Below are positions 1 through 8,274 of a DNA stretch of 64,000 bases, one piece after another. Position numbers and translations under genes: made by a program. The notes beneath the pieces were generated by a model that saw only the letters and a list, made by a program, of their open reading frames with translations, had not been told where the DNA came from and searched no databases. This DNA is from Vulcanimicrobiota bacterium (GTDB lineage Bacteria > Vulcanimicrobiota > Xenobia > Xenobiales > JADMJV01), in the NCBI GenBank assembly GCA_019637395.1, contig JAHBVR010000001.1, positions 248,001-312,000 of the forward strand, in the 5' to 3' direction. Position 1 is the stretch's first letter. Each line of letters opens with the position of its first letter.

Positions 1-1236
1 GCTGGTGCAGGCCAGGCGGCGGGCACCGGGGCGCACATACTTGGAAAAGTGGCCGATATAATAGTAGCTGTTCTGGTAGTGCAAAGTGCCTTTGCGTGTG
101 TCCGCATGCACCGGTGCGAAGCAGAAGTTTTTCACGTGGTTGGGGCCGCCTTCTTCGTCGAGCAGCACATTCCAGTCGGTCCAGCCGGTGGCCCAGTGAT
201 TGAAGTCGTTAATCATGGAGTGCCCGTAGTTCTCGCCCCACTTCCAGTCAGCGAAGGTGGTCCAACTGAACGGGTAGTTGCAGCCTTCGCTAAAAAAGAT
301 GGCCTTGTCTGGGAAAGCATCGTGCAGCCGGGACAGGGTTTCGAACATATCCCCCACATACCAGTGAAAGGCTGTTCCCCAGACGTAGCGGGCGGCTTCG
401 GGATCGCTGAGCACGATGGCTCCACGCTGATAAGCCAGCCCGCGGTTATGATCCCAAACCATCAGCTTGACATCTTTCCTGCCCGCCTTGTGCAAGGCCG
501 GGCCCAGAAAGTCGCGTACGAAGTCGCGCTCCTCTTCGGCGGTGAAAATACATGACTCCCAGGTCTGGGCGGCCATCGGCTCATTCTGCACGGTCAGGCC
601 CCAGATGGGCACGCCCTCCTCTGCATAAGCCTGAAGGAAGCGCACATAATATTGGGCCCAGGCCGAGCGGAACTCAGGCAGCAGCTTGCCGCCGTGCAGC
701 ATGTCCTGGTTACTCTTCATCCAGGCCGGCGGGCTCCAGGGTGAAACGAACATGGTCAGCTTGGGGTTGCGCTCCAGCACTCGTTTGATGAAGGGAAGCC
801 GGTATTTCCGGTCGGGCTCGATGGAGAAAGTCTTGAGCTCTTTGTCGCCCTCTTTGGTGTAGGTGTAGCTCCCGCTGGAAAAGTCGCAACTGTGAATGTG
901 GGTGCGCCCCAGGGAATAGCCGATCCCCTTGTCCGGGTCATAATGGGCGGTCAAGAATTCTTCCTGTTTGTCGGGCGGTAGACGGGCGAACGTCTCGGCG
1001 GCGGCGTCGGTCAGGGCACCGCCGATCCCCACAATCGTCTGGAACCGCTGCGCCGGGTCGACCATCACCGTGAAGCTGGCTTCCTCAGGCTGCTCCAGGG
1101 CGCGGAAAAGCAAGGGCGGCTGTTCACTCAGACGATTCTGGGTATCTTTAGCGGTGAGAACGAAACGGGCCTTGTCTTGAGCCAGCGCGGGCAGGCTTAA
1201 GGCCAGGGCGAGGATAAACAAAGTTCGAGTTTGCAT
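1..1236 (-). CDS. GH30-family glycosidase (glucosylceramidase-like), 3' end cut by window edge
   Basis: Translating the minus strand from the ATG at 1236 gives 412 codons open to base 1, so the C-terminus lies outside the window. Residues 1-20 form a Sec signal peptide (LALSLPALAQ), so the enzyme is exported. The catalytic barrel shows the family's early SPWSPPAWMK segment (about 165-174), the acid/base glutamate in LTVQNEP (E219) and the nucleophile in FFSEGC (E317). GH30 enzymes hydrolyse beta-glucosidic or beta-xylosidic bonds; I cannot tell the substrate. It is transcribed away from the cvpA-like gene, whose start is 58 bases away. Family assignment is secure; specificity is open. Confidence 0.9.
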   Translation of the reverse strand, partial: MQTRTLFILALALSLPALAQDKARFVLTAKDTQNRLSEQPPLLFRALEQPEEASFTVMVDPAQRFQTIVGIGGALTDAAAETFARLPPDKQEEFLTAHYDPDKGIGYSLGRTHIHSCDFSSGSYTYTKEGDKELKTFSIEPDRKYRLPFIKRVLERNPKLTMFVSPWSPPAWMKSNQDMLHGGKLLPEFRSAWAQYYVRFLQAYAEEGVPIWGLTVQNEPMAAQTWESCIFTAEEERDFVRDFLGPALHKAGRKDVKLMVWDHNRGLAYQRGAIVLSDPEAARYVWGTAFHWYVGDMFETLSRLHDAFPDKAIFFSEGCNYPFSWTTFADWKWGENYGHSMINDFNHWATGWTDWNVLLDEEGGPNHVKNFCFAPVHADTRKGTLHYQNSYYYIGHFSKYVRPGARRLACTS

Positions 1237-1294
1237 CGCCGGGCGTTCGCTATAACTCCAGGAGGGACCCTGTTTTTAGGGAAACATCCGGCCT

Positions 1295-2206
1295 ATGATC
1301 AACCTCATTGGATTGCTCCTCATCGCTCTCTTTGCCTTCAGCGGCTATAAACGAGGGCTGGTGAGGATGTTTGCCTCCCTGTTGGCCCTGGCCGTGGCCG
1401 GCCTCATCTGCCAGCCTTTCAGCGGCCTGGGCGCCATCTTTCTGCCCGCCAGCGTGCCCAAAGTGTTCGCTCCTCTGGGAGGCGCCCTGGTGGCCGGCAT
1501 TTTTCTCTTTCTGGTGATCGATTTTTTGATTGGCATTCCGCTCAAGAAGCAAGCCAAAGCCCGTGAAGAAGCCGGGGAACCCAAGGTTTTGCCCTGGGAA
1601 GCCTATACCGGGTTGGTCTTCGGCATGCTCTGGGGACTGGGCATCAGCGTGCTGATATTCTCGGGCATTGCCGCCATCGGCCGAGCCCAGCGGGCGGTGC
1701 GCCGCTCCGAGGCCATGGTGACCTACCGCGAAAAGCACCCCGGACCCTGGGGCACCATCATGGAGAAGGATCTTAAGCAGGTGCTGCAAGTGGGCCCGCC
1801 GCCCGAGCAAGGGGAAGCCTGGGCTGAAATGGTGGAAAGCTCGGTTTTTGCGCCCGTCGTCAACAAGGTGAATCCACTCGATGAAAAGATGGAGAAGACC
1901 CTGACGGATCTCTCGGTGGTATGCAATGATCCCCAGCTTTTTATGCTCTTCCAGGCCCATCCCAAGATTCAGCAGTTTATGGCCAATCCGGTCATGATCG
2001 GTCTGGCCCAGGACCCGCAAATTGCCGAATCCATCCGAGCCGGCAACTACAAAGCGGTGATGGACCATCCGAAGATTTCCCAGGTAGCCCAGGACCCGGT
2101 GTTGCGCCAGCAGCTCAAAGAACTGAAAATCGACCAGCTGCTGGCCGATATTCGCGAACAAAGCTACAAATTGCCTCGAAATGCTACGCGACGCCACTAT
2201 CGCTGA
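1295..2206 (+). CDS. CvpA-family membrane protein with C-terminal extension
   Basis: A protein of 303 residues. The first about 130 residues hold four hydrophobic segments; the N-terminal stretch INLIGLLLIALFAFSGYKRG is typical of CvpA/colicin V production family proteins, inner-membrane proteins of poorly known role. The remaining about 170 residues are soluble, contain repeated NDPQ/AQDP-type turns and are longer than in classical CvpA (about 160 residues). The last 26 bases overlap the start of the following acetyltransferase gene, so the two are probably one operon. The start is an ATG with no strong ribosome-binding site. Function unknown beyond the family. Confidence 0.75.
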   Translation: MINLIGLLLIALFAFSGYKRGLVRMFASLLALAVAGLICQPFSGLGAIFLPASVPKVFAPLGGALVAGIFLFLVIDFLIGIPLKKQAKAREEAGEPKVLPWEAYTGLVFGMLWGLGISVLIFSGIAAIGRAQRAVRRSEAMVTYREKHPGPWGTIMEKDLKQVLQVGPPPEQGEAWAEMVESSVFAPVVNKVNPLDEKMEKTLTDLSVVCNDPQLFMLFQAHPKIQQFMANPVMIGLAQDPQIAESIRAGNYKAVMDHPKISQVAQDPVLRQQLKELKIDQLLADIREQSYKLPRNATRRHYR

Positions 2207-2693
2207 CGCCGAGGCTATTGCCCGCATCCAGCGCCAGTCGGTGGAAGCGATGGACTCGACCATGGCGGCGCCGGCCACTCGCGAAGACATCGTGGAGCAA
2301 CTGCGAGCCATGGGCCCTCGCGAAGTCTGGCTGGTGGTTGAGGTCCCGGAGGGAGTGGTCGGCTGGGGGGTGGTCAAGAAATACTCGCCCCGACCTGGCT
2401 ACGACCTGTGCTGCGAGACCTCGATTTTTCTGGATCGTTCCTTGGTGGGCCGCGGCCTGGGCCGGCCGCTCCAGCAAGAATTGCTGAAGCGAGCCGAGGC
2501 TCTAGGCTACCATCATGTGGTGGCCAAAATCTGGGCCGCCAATGCCGGCTCGATCCGCTTCCACGAACGCTTCGGTTACGAGATGGTGGGAGTGCAACGC
2601 GAAATCGGCCGGGTCGGCGACAAGTGGCGCGACGTCGCCATCATGCAGAAGATTTTCACGGAAAAACCCGGGTTGGCACCGGTTCGGGACTGA
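2181..2693 (+). CDS. GNAT N-acetyltransferase (phosphinothricin-acetyltransferase-like)
   Basis: A 170-residue single-domain GNAT protein. The acetyl-CoA-binding motif A is VGRGLGRPLQQELLKRA (about residues 90-106), followed by the typical AANAGSIRFHERFGYEMVG motif B region. The arrangement resembles phosphinothricin/methionine-sulfoximine acetyltransferases, which acetylate small amines, but the true substrate is unknown. It starts inside the end of the cvpA-like gene (26-base overlap). Its last 38 bases overlap the end of the SpoIID-like gene on the other strand, so the two convergent genes share coding DNA. Confidence 0.85.
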   Translation: MLRDATIADAEAIARIQRQSVEAMDSTMAAPATREDIVEQLRAMGPREVWLVVEVPEGVVGWGVVKKYSPRPGYDLCCETSIFLDRSLVGRGLGRPLQQELLKRAEALGYHHVVAKIWAANAGSIRFHERFGYEMVGVQREIGRVGDKWRDVAIMQKIFTEKPGLAPVRD

Positions 2694-4617
2694 ACAACAC
2701 GGTGCCCGGATAGTAATGCGAGAGCAACTGCCGGTATCCCTGGCCGGCTCTGGCGCGGCCGGCCGCGCCTTCCTGGCACAGGCCCACCCCGTGACCCCAG
2801 CCGCCGCCTTTGAAGCGAATGGTGCGCGCCTCCCCCACTCCCTGGATATCCACATAAAACAAGCTGCTCTGCAAACCGCCGGCGCCGATTTTGCCACCGC
2901 TGGTCAGCCAGCGCACGCTGTCTCCGCCCAAAGACAGATCCACCGGCTCGGCACTGAGCTTGAGTTCGGCCACCCGACCGGAGCGGTCTCGTTTGGAAAC
3001 TTCAACGTTCTTCAAAGTGGTCAGGGTGGCGTTGGGAATCAGCACCGGAACCGAGTCCTTGAGTTTGCTCTCGAACTGGGTCCAGGCCATGGTTTCCTCC
3101 CAGCGAAAACGACCGGCGGCCGAACAGTAGGCCGGGAAGCGCCCGTCCAGCCAGCCGCGAAAGGCGGCTTCCTGCGTCAAATCCGCCTGGGGCGAGGCCG
3201 GCAGTTGATCATAAGTACCGGCCAGGTAGGTCTTGTCGCTCATACCCGGCCAGGTGTCCTTGGCGTCTACCCCATGCCCCCCGCAACAGGCGTGGAACAA
3301 GCAGTCGGCGGGTTTGTCGTGAAACTGGAGCAGCTCGCCACGGGTAGCCACGATGGCGGCGCTGGTATAGGGATGCTCGGCGGCCAAACCCCGGTAGACC
3401 TGGCAGTGCACTTCACTGCACACGTCAAAACCCTCGGCGTGATGCCTCCCAAGGTGGCTGAGCGCATAGGTTCTGGCCACCACCGCCATGGCCTTGAGCG
3501 CTTCGCTCGGAAAAGTAAAGGGGACTTCGCTGGGGATTACCCCGGCCAGGTAGCTGTCGCTGGGTAGCTGATTGATGGCCGTAATGCCGGTGGTGCCGGC
3601 CTTGAGAGTAAGGGTCCCGCGGTAGGCCGACCAGCCTACTGTGTCATTGGCGTTCTCTTGCCAGCAGTTCAAATAAGGCGAAGCCGACAGGGTCAGCTCC
3701 GGCCCCAGTTTGATTTCCTTGCCGGGAAGAACCTGGTAAAGTTCTCCCTCTTTCATCACCAGGTGCAGATGCTTGCCCAGCGGTTTATTCTTCTCGCTAA
3801 GAATGGTGCGGCTGGCACTGAAATCCAGGGCGCCGTCCTGGGCCACCAGCGTGCCCAGGCCCACTTTGACCATGGTTTCTCCCGGTTGCTGAGGCAGCGG
3901 TGTGAAGGAAAGCTGCGGGACCACCAGGGGCGGACTGGACTTGGGCAGACTCAGGCGCAGCTTGGGGTCGAGGCGATTGAGCAAGCCGGCCACCAAGCCC
4001 AACACTTGTTTGCTGTGGCTGTTCTCCGGCACCAGCAAATCCTCGCTCAGGTAGATGGCGCCCCCCTTCTGCACCACGCTGGGCGCGTCGGCGGGCTTGT
4101 CCCATTGGGCCAGAACGTAGCTTTCCGGCGAGGCTTCAACGATCATGGCCTGGTGGCGGGCCAACGGAACCAACCCGTAGGGAGGAGCCAGCTTGAGTGC
4201 CTCCGTCTCGCCGGCAGTTCCGTTCCACCTGAGAAACTTGACTCCCAATTCCGGACCCAAGGCCAATCCGTTGGGGTTCCAACTGGAATTATCCGCCCTT
4301 TTGTAGGACGTCTGGTAGCTGGCCAGCAGCTTGCCGCCGCCTCCGAGGTGTTTGCGGATGGAGGCCAGACTGCTTTCCTCCAGGTTGCGGGCGTTGCACA
4401 AAACCAGCACGGGCGTGGGAATCTTGCCCAACTGGTTCTCGTTGACCACTTCCACCTGCAGGCCCAGATGCTCCAGGGCGGTCTTGGCGCCCAGCCACTC
4501 CCAGCGCGACTTCCAGCCCAGTTGTTTGAAGGTATTCTCGCTGCGCAACAGGCTGACTTTGGGCTTTTCCGCCCAGACCGGAGCCAGCAGAGCCAGAGCC
4601 AGTAGCCATTTCTTCAC
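2656..4617 (-). CDS. SpoIID/LytB-domain secreted protein
   Basis: 653 residues with an N-terminal signal peptide (LLALALLAPVWAE). Residues about 20-230 form an alpha/beta region of unknown type. The SpoIID domain follows: SYLAGVIPSEVP, then FPSEALKAMAVVARTYAL, and the C-terminal glycine-histidine motif GGGWGHGVGLCQEGA. SpoIID proteins are peptidoglycan lytic transglycosylases or amidase enhancers; in sporulators they act in engulfment, but many non-sporulators carry relatives. It starts with GTG, overlapping the murQ stop by four bases (GTGA), so translation is coupled. Pairing with MurQ suggests cell-wall remodelling and recycling. Its 3' end overlaps the convergent acetyltransferase gene by 38 bases. 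Confidence 0.88.
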   Translation of the reverse strand: MKKWLLALALLAPVWAEKPKVSLLRSENTFKQLGWKSRWEWLGAKTALEHLGLQVEVVNENQLGKIPTPVLVLCNARNLEESSLASIRKHLGGGGKLLASYQTSYKRADNSSWNPNGLALGPELGVKFLRWNGTAGETEALKLAPPYGLVPLARHQAMIVEASPESYVLAQWDKPADAPSVVQKGGAIYLSEDLLVPENSHSKQVLGLVAGLLNRLDPKLRLSLPKSSPPLVVPQLSFTPLPQQPGETMVKVGLGTLVAQDGALDFSASRTILSEKNKPLGKHLHLVMKEGELYQVLPGKEIKLGPELTLSASPYLNCWQENANDTVGWSAYRGTLTLKAGTTGITAINQLPSDSYLAGVIPSEVPFTFPSEALKAMAVVARTYALSHLGRHHAEGFDVCSEVHCQVYRGLAAEHPYTSAAIVATRGELLQFHDKPADCLFHACCGGHGVDAKDTWPGMSDKTYLAGTYDQLPASPQADLTQEAAFRGWLDGRFPAYCSAAGRFRWEETMAWTQFESKLKDSVPVLIPNATLTTLKNVEVSKRDRSGRVAELKLSAEPVDLSLGGDSVRWLTSGGKIGAGGLQSSLFYVDIQGVGEARTIRFKGGGWGHGVGLCQEGAAGRARAGQGYRQLLSHYYPGTVLFSPEPVPTRVFP

Positions 4618-5426
4618 AACTGCAGGGCTTTTCGCAAATCTCCCCCGGCCGCTTCCAGCCGCTGCTCCGCTTCCTCCCAGGGAATGCTGGCGCTCTGCGA
4701 GAGGATGCGCAGACTGCGAATTTTTAGCTTCTCGCAGGTAGGAGTGAGGTCGGCCATGAGGTTGCCCAGGGTTTTGCCGAGCAAGACCATCACCCCGGTA
4801 CTCAACATGTTGAGCGCCATTTTGGTGGCCGTGCCGGCCTTGAGGCGGGTGGAGCCGGCCAAAATTTCCGGCCCCACCTGCAGCAGCACCGGATGACGGG
4901 CGGCCGTCTCCAGCGGTGAGCCGGGATTGCAGTAGATCGAGCCGGTCAAGGCGTGGCGCTTGTGGGCCTCTTCCAGGGCTCCCAGCACGAAAGGCGTGCG
5001 CCCGGAGGCAGAAATACCCACCACCACGTCCAGCTCTCCGACCTGGCGCTGCTGCATTTCCTCGGCCCCCACCTCAAAACGGTCCTCGGCGTGTTCCACC
5101 GCTTTGAGAAAAGCGCCCTGGCCGCCGGCCAGAACAGCCTGCACCATTTCGGGGGGGGTCCCGAAAGTGGGCGGGCATTCGGCCGCATCCAGCATGCCCA
5201 AGCGTCCGCTCGTTCCGGCACCCACATAGAAGAGCCGGCCACCCTGAGCCAGGCGCCGGGCGGTGGCTTCCACCAGCGGGGCCAGCCAGGGAACGGCTTT
5301 GTCCACCGCCTCAATGACCTTCAGATCCTGGCGATTCATGAGCTGGAGAATTTCGGCGGCGCTCATTTTATCCAGGTTGGCGCTATCCGGGTTGGGCTGC
5401 TCGGTGAGGGCGCGATTCAGGTCCAC
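4614..5426 (-). CDS. murQ: N-acetylmuramic acid 6-phosphate etherase
   Basis: MurQ cleaves the lactyl ether of N-acetylmuramic acid 6-phosphate to give N-acetylglucosamine 6-phosphate during peptidoglycan recycling in the cytoplasm. The SIS-domain core is clear: FYVGAGTSGRLGMLDAAECPPTFG, then VVVGISASGRTPFV and GSTRLKAGTATKMALNMLST. I place the start at the GTG at 5426 rather than 5444, because AGGAGGA sits six bases before it and the product then aligns with other MurQ N-termini (VDLNRALTEQPNPDS). This GTG shares its first base with the upstream gene's TAG stop. At 270 residues it lacks part of the usual C-terminal tail (about 300 residues). Confidence 0.93.
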   Translation of the reverse strand: MDLNRALTEQPNPDSANLDKMSAAEILQLMNRQDLKVIEAVDKAVPWLAPLVEATARRLAQGGRLFYVGAGTSGRLGMLDAAECPPTFGTPPEMVQAVLAGGQGAFLKAVEHAEDRFEVGAEEMQQRQVGELDVVVGISASGRTPFVLGALEEAHKRHALTGSIYCNPGSPLETAARHPVLLQVGPEILAGSTRLKAGTATKMALNMLSTGVMVLLGKTLGNLMADLTPTCEKLKIRSLRILSQSASIPWEEAEQRLEAAGGDLRKALQL

Positions 5427-6961
5427 TAATTCTCCTCCTGCCACTCCAGCCAGGCCAGGCCGCCGGGAGGCAACACCAGATATTCTTTGTGACGACGTTT
5501 GTCGGTTTGCCGCTCCAGCCGGGCCGGCTGGCCGCTGCCGTCGACACAGGAAATGTTCTCGGGAGGCCAGTGGTGTACCTCCGGATAGGTGGTCCTGGCC
5601 GTCTGCTTGGAGAGATTGTGCAAGACCAGCAGCCGGCGCTTGCCCTGGCTGAGAAAGCGGCGTTCCACCACGGGCCAGGCCAGCACGGCATCGAGGATGG
5701 CCGGCTGGGTCATCAGCAGGCCGGCGAAGCGAATTCCAAAGCTGTGCGGGCCGGCCCGCAGCGGACGCGGTCCGTCCACAAAATCCATGTCCACATAGGG
5801 ATCGCTGGCGCCGCCCAGATTTACCTGAAAAATCTTATCGCCATCAATGCGCATCATGACCGAGACCAGGCCACCTTCCAGGCGACTTTTCAAGAAGATC
5901 AAGTGAAAGAAGTAGTCGTCTTCCCGCTCGATATCAAAGCGCATCCAAAACATCTGGTCGCGTCCGACCTTGACCATCTTGCCCGCTTCGCCGTCGGGGT
6001 AAGTGACGTCTATTTCGTCAAAGGCTTGCTTAACGGCCTTGCCCTTTTCCGCTTCCATGATTTGGTAGCTGACCGGCTCGGCCGCATTTTTAAAGTCGAG
6101 ATAGCGATTGCCTTTGGTATGAGAGCGAACCCAATCCTGAGCGGCTTTCTCGTCGGCGCTCCGGGCGGCGGCGTTGAGGCAATCGCGGGCGCTCAGACCG
6201 GCCAACAACTTGTAAGCGTCGCTGTGGGTGATGGATTCCAGTGTGAGAAAATTATCCACCGCGGCGGCCGGGCCTAAAATCTCCGATCTGCCGGTAGGAC
6301 GGGGGACAAAGGCCCAGATCCAGCGCCCGCTGGTGGCCAGATGCGACCATATTCCCATGGCCTCGACCTGCGCTTCCTCCAGCAGATTCTTGTCGCCCAA
6401 ATATTGTGAGGCGGCGGCCAGGGCCTTGACCTGATAACTGCGCTCGGGGCGCCAGAGGGCGCCCGGAGCTTTGGCGTCGGCGCCGGGAGCGTAAGCGGGA
6501 CTGTCGAGGCGAGCCGGATCGAAGGAGGTGTGTGCGCCAAAAGGGTAGTTCTGGAGATTAGGGTGATGAAGCTGGGCCAGTCCTTGGGCGAACTGATTGA
6601 TTTGCTCGCGGCGGCGCGCATCGGGGTTGGCCCGATCTAATTCGATCAAGGCCAGGGTGACCAGCGCCACCTGGTCGGCTTCGCCGTGCACCCAGGCAGG
6701 TTCGCGCTGGCCGTGCACCTCCTGAAGGCGGGGATAATCCTGCAGCCAGCTCAAGTAGGGTGCGACCAGTTGCTGAGCCTGGCCGCGCAGAGCCGGCGTG
6801 CCCGACTCGGCCAGGGAAAAGGCCAGGAAGGCATTGCTGTAGTTGGTCTGGCCGGGTTTGCTCGAAGCCACCGATTGAGGTTGAACTCGCACAGTCCAGG
6901 CGGTTTCCTGGGCCAGCACCGGGCCGCTCCAGAGCAGAGCGGCCAACAGGATTTTTTTCAT
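5426..6961 (-). CDS. Secreted protein of unknown function in envelope operon
   Basis: 511 residues with a signal peptide (KKILLAALLWSGPVLAQ). The body is rich in helices with aromatic residues and could form an alpha/alpha toroid, as in six-hairpin glycosidases, followed after about residue 290 by a beta-rich part (MFWMRFDIEREDDYFFHLIF). I do not recognise a catalytic motif and claim no enzyme function. It starts with ATG, overlapping the LptA-like stop by four bases, and ends on the first base of the murQ start. It therefore sits mid-operon in lptA-like / this gene / murQ / spoIID. The context points to envelope or sugar-polymer metabolism. Confidence 0.7.
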   Translation of the reverse strand: MKKILLAALLWSGPVLAQETAWTVRVQPQSVASSKPGQTNYSNAFLAFSLAESGTPALRGQAQQLVAPYLSWLQDYPRLQEVHGQREPAWVHGEADQVALVTLALIELDRANPDARRREQINQFAQGLAQLHHPNLQNYPFGAHTSFDPARLDSPAYAPGADAKAPGALWRPERSYQVKALAAASQYLGDKNLLEEAQVEAMGIWSHLATSGRWIWAFVPRPTGRSEILGPAAAVDNFLTLESITHSDAYKLLAGLSARDCLNAAARSADEKAAQDWVRSHTKGNRYLDFKNAAEPVSYQIMEAEKGKAVKQAFDEIDVTYPDGEAGKMVKVGRDQMFWMRFDIEREDDYFFHLIFLKSRLEGGLVSVMMRIDGDKIFQVNLGGASDPYVDMDFVDGPRPLRAGPHSFGIRFAGLLMTQPAILDAVLAWPVVERRFLSQGKRRLLVLHNLSKQTARTTYPEVHHWPPENISCVDGSGQPARLERQTDKRRHKEYLVLPPGGLAWLEWQEEN

Positions 6962-7719
6962 TCATCCACTCCCGGTAGGCGCGGTGGCGGAGCGGTGGTG
7001 GGGACTTCCATGGGGAAGGGTGGCTCCATGGGCACGGGTTCGGCCGGGCCGGGAGCGGCGGCGGCAGGTTGGGGTTTGTTCTTGTCTTCCAGCAGAGTGC
7101 GGGCGGTGACCCCGCCGTCGGCTTCAATGACGTTGGTAGCCAGATTCATGCGGGCGCGCTCGCTGGTCAGCCAGTCGCCGTCGCCCCGCTCCACGCGTAC
7201 GTTACCCTGCATATAGACCATCTGCTGGTCGCGATAATAAGTGGCTTTGTCACAATAAGCGTGACGATCGCCCTGGTCGACCTTGACGCCGCCGCGAGCC
7301 TCGCCATACCCTTTGCCCCACTGGTATTCCAGCTCATTGCCGGTCATGATGGTGGGAGCGCCGGTGCTGCCTCCCGGGCCCTTGGTGCTGATCATCTTGA
7401 CGTTTCCGGTCAATACGGCGCGCTGATCCTCGTAGAAGACTTTCATACGCTTGCCGGTCACAGTGGTGCCGTCACCCGTGATCTTCACGCCACCCTGGAA
7501 CTCGCCGATCTTTTTGTCGGTGAAGAACTCGGCGTAGGGAGCGGTCATGGTGTATTTGTCGGTAGTGATCTTGACGTCACCGATGAGGCGAACCTTCTTG
7601 TGTTTTTCGTCGAAGTCCAGCTTCTTGGAATACATCTGGACTTCCTTGGATTTGGGAGCGGCCTGCACGGCTGGCAGCAGCAGCATAGCACCGATTAGAA
7701 AGGGTAGTATTCGCTTCAT
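6958..7719 (-). CDS. LptA/OstA-like periplasmic protein
   Basis: 253 residues with a signal peptide (LPFLIGAMLLLPAVQAA). The following about 170 residues are repeating beta strands typical of the OstA/LptA fold: KVRLIGDVKITTDKYTMTAPY, GEFQGGVKITGDGTTVTGKRM, VLTGNVKM, MYMQGNVRVERGD. LptA-like proteins bridge the periplasm to carry lipopolysaccharide to the outer membrane, so the cell is probably diderm. The C-terminus is a proline-rich tail (about residues 215-253). A good ribosome-binding site (AAGGAGG) precedes the ATG. A terminator hairpin lies 50-70 bases upstream, so this operon has its own promoter in that gap or depends on readthrough. Confidence 0.8.
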   Translation of the reverse strand: MKRILPFLIGAMLLLPAVQAAPKSKEVQMYSKKLDFDEKHKKVRLIGDVKITTDKYTMTAPYAEFFTDKKIGEFQGGVKITGDGTTVTGKRMKVFYEDQRAVLTGNVKMISTKGPGGSTGAPTIMTGNELEYQWGKGYGEARGGVKVDQGDRHAYCDKATYYRDQQMVYMQGNVRVERGDGDWLTSERARMNLATNVIEADGGVTARTLLEDKNKPQPAAAAPGPAEPVPMEPPFPMEVPTTAPPPRLPGVDE

Positions 7720-7765
7720 CTTTGCCTCCTTCGCCCGGGGTTCTGGCTGGTCCCCCGGAAAAATG

Positions 7766-7791
7766 AAAAAAGGCTCACGCTGGAGCCTTTT
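7766..7791 (-). terminator. Rho-independent terminator after the yqzL-like gene
   Basis: An eight-base-pair stem, AAAGGCTC with GAGCCTTT, and a six-base loop. On the minus strand it is followed by a run of six T residues. It lies 28 bases after the stop of the yqzL-like gene and just before the LptA-like gene, so it should end the short transcript. The A and T flanks would let it work in both directions. Confidence 0.8.
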
Positions 7792-7818
7792 CCCTATTCA
7801 CTTTATCTTCGTTTCGTG

Positions 7819-7923
7819 TCAGCTGCCTGAGCGAGAGTCCAGGTTCTGCCTGTAGAGCAGGTATGCTTCAAGGGAACCAGTGGACTGAAAAAGTTTCCAG
7901 AACATTTCAGTGGTCATCGTCAT
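7819..7923 (-). CDS. yqzL: YqzL-like small protein (34 residues)
   Basis: A short reading frame starting ATGACGATG. AGGAGG lies nine bases before the first ATG, and TGA is at 7819. The product contains the core MFWKLFQSTGSLEAYLLYR, which by eye matches the YqzL family of very small proteins (about 45 residues, found beside recO or era in Bacillota). The function of YqzL is not known to me. This copy stands alone between sucD and the LptA-like gene, with its own promoter (8056-8084) and terminator (7766-7791). The whole gene lies inside a potential long hairpin of its mRNA. Identification rests on motif memory, not a search. Confidence 0.65.
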   Translation of the reverse strand: MTMTTEMFWKLFQSTGSLEAYLLYRQNLDSRSGS

Positions 7924-7972
7924 GGGGTCGTGCCTCCTGTAAGTCTAGACGCGGCAGGCTCTGCGCTCAGGC
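7825..7972 (-). other. Long-range inverted repeat enclosing the yqzL-like gene
   Basis: GCCTGAGCGAGAG (7825-7837) can pair with CTCT-G-CGCTCAGGC (7959-7972), giving 13 pairs with one bulge. This links the 5' leader to the end of the coding region of the yqzL-like mRNA. A second element, GCTGC/GCAGC (7822-7826 and 7977-7981), competes with or extends it. The ribosome-binding site lies inside the enclosed loop. Either the mRNA folds as a rod, or one strand also encodes a structured RNA. Pairing is seen directly; any function is inference. Confidence 0.4.
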
Positions 7973-8004
7973 ATTTGCAGCGTGTTTTTGCTTGGGGAAG
8001 AACT

Positions 8005-8038
8005 CGGGAAGCCCATTGTTACGGGCTTTTTTATCCCG
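8005..8038 (-). other. Hairpin near the 5' end of the yqzL transcript
   Basis: AAGCCC and GGGCTT pair around an eight-base loop, and an outer CGGG/CCCG pair can extend the stem. On the minus strand it starts about ten bases after the predicted transcription start. On the plus strand it is followed by six T residues and would look like a terminator, but I find no plus-strand gene or promoter before it. Confidence 0.45.
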
Positions 8039-8055
8039 GTCTTAGGTCCGGTCGG

Positions 8056-8084
8056 AGTATAGCACAGTCAATTTTGCATGGCAA
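8056..8084 (-). promoter_or_regulatory. Sigma70-type promoter for the yqzL-like gene
   Basis: Minus strand: -35 TTGCCA (8084-8079), a 17-base spacer, and -10 TATACT (8061-8056) preceded by TGC, an extended -10. Predicted start is near 8049, giving a leader of about 125 bases. The block GTGCTATA recurs in the tRNA-Thr promoter at 18014-18021. Confidence 0.75.
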
Positions 8085-8220
8085 GCACCCCGTCGAGACC
8101 TTTTTTGATTACTCCTTCCGAACGGCGTAATTCAAGGATCCGCGGAATATTTTTCAATTAGTCGATTGGCTCTACCAGGGCCAACCCCAGTCTCTCATGA
8201 TCGGTTCCCGTCACAGAATG

Positions 8221-8255
8221 AAAAAAGCCCGGAGACCGAGAGAGCTCCAGGCTTC
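8221..8255 (-). terminator. Rho-independent terminator of the serA-sucCD operon
   Basis: On the minus strand AAGCC-T-GGAG pairs with CTCC-G-GGCTT around a ten-base loop and runs into TTTTTT. It lies 20 bases after the sucD stop codon. Confidence 0.85.
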
Positions 8256-8274
8256 AGGTCCAGCGCGGCCAGCG

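Noticed and set aside
7811-8032. 6S-like or other structured RNA on the plus strand
   Set aside because: A rod and a plus-strand T run exist, but there is no plus-strand promoter; the minus strand has a perfect promoter and a translatable frame. Kept only as part of the yqzL finding.
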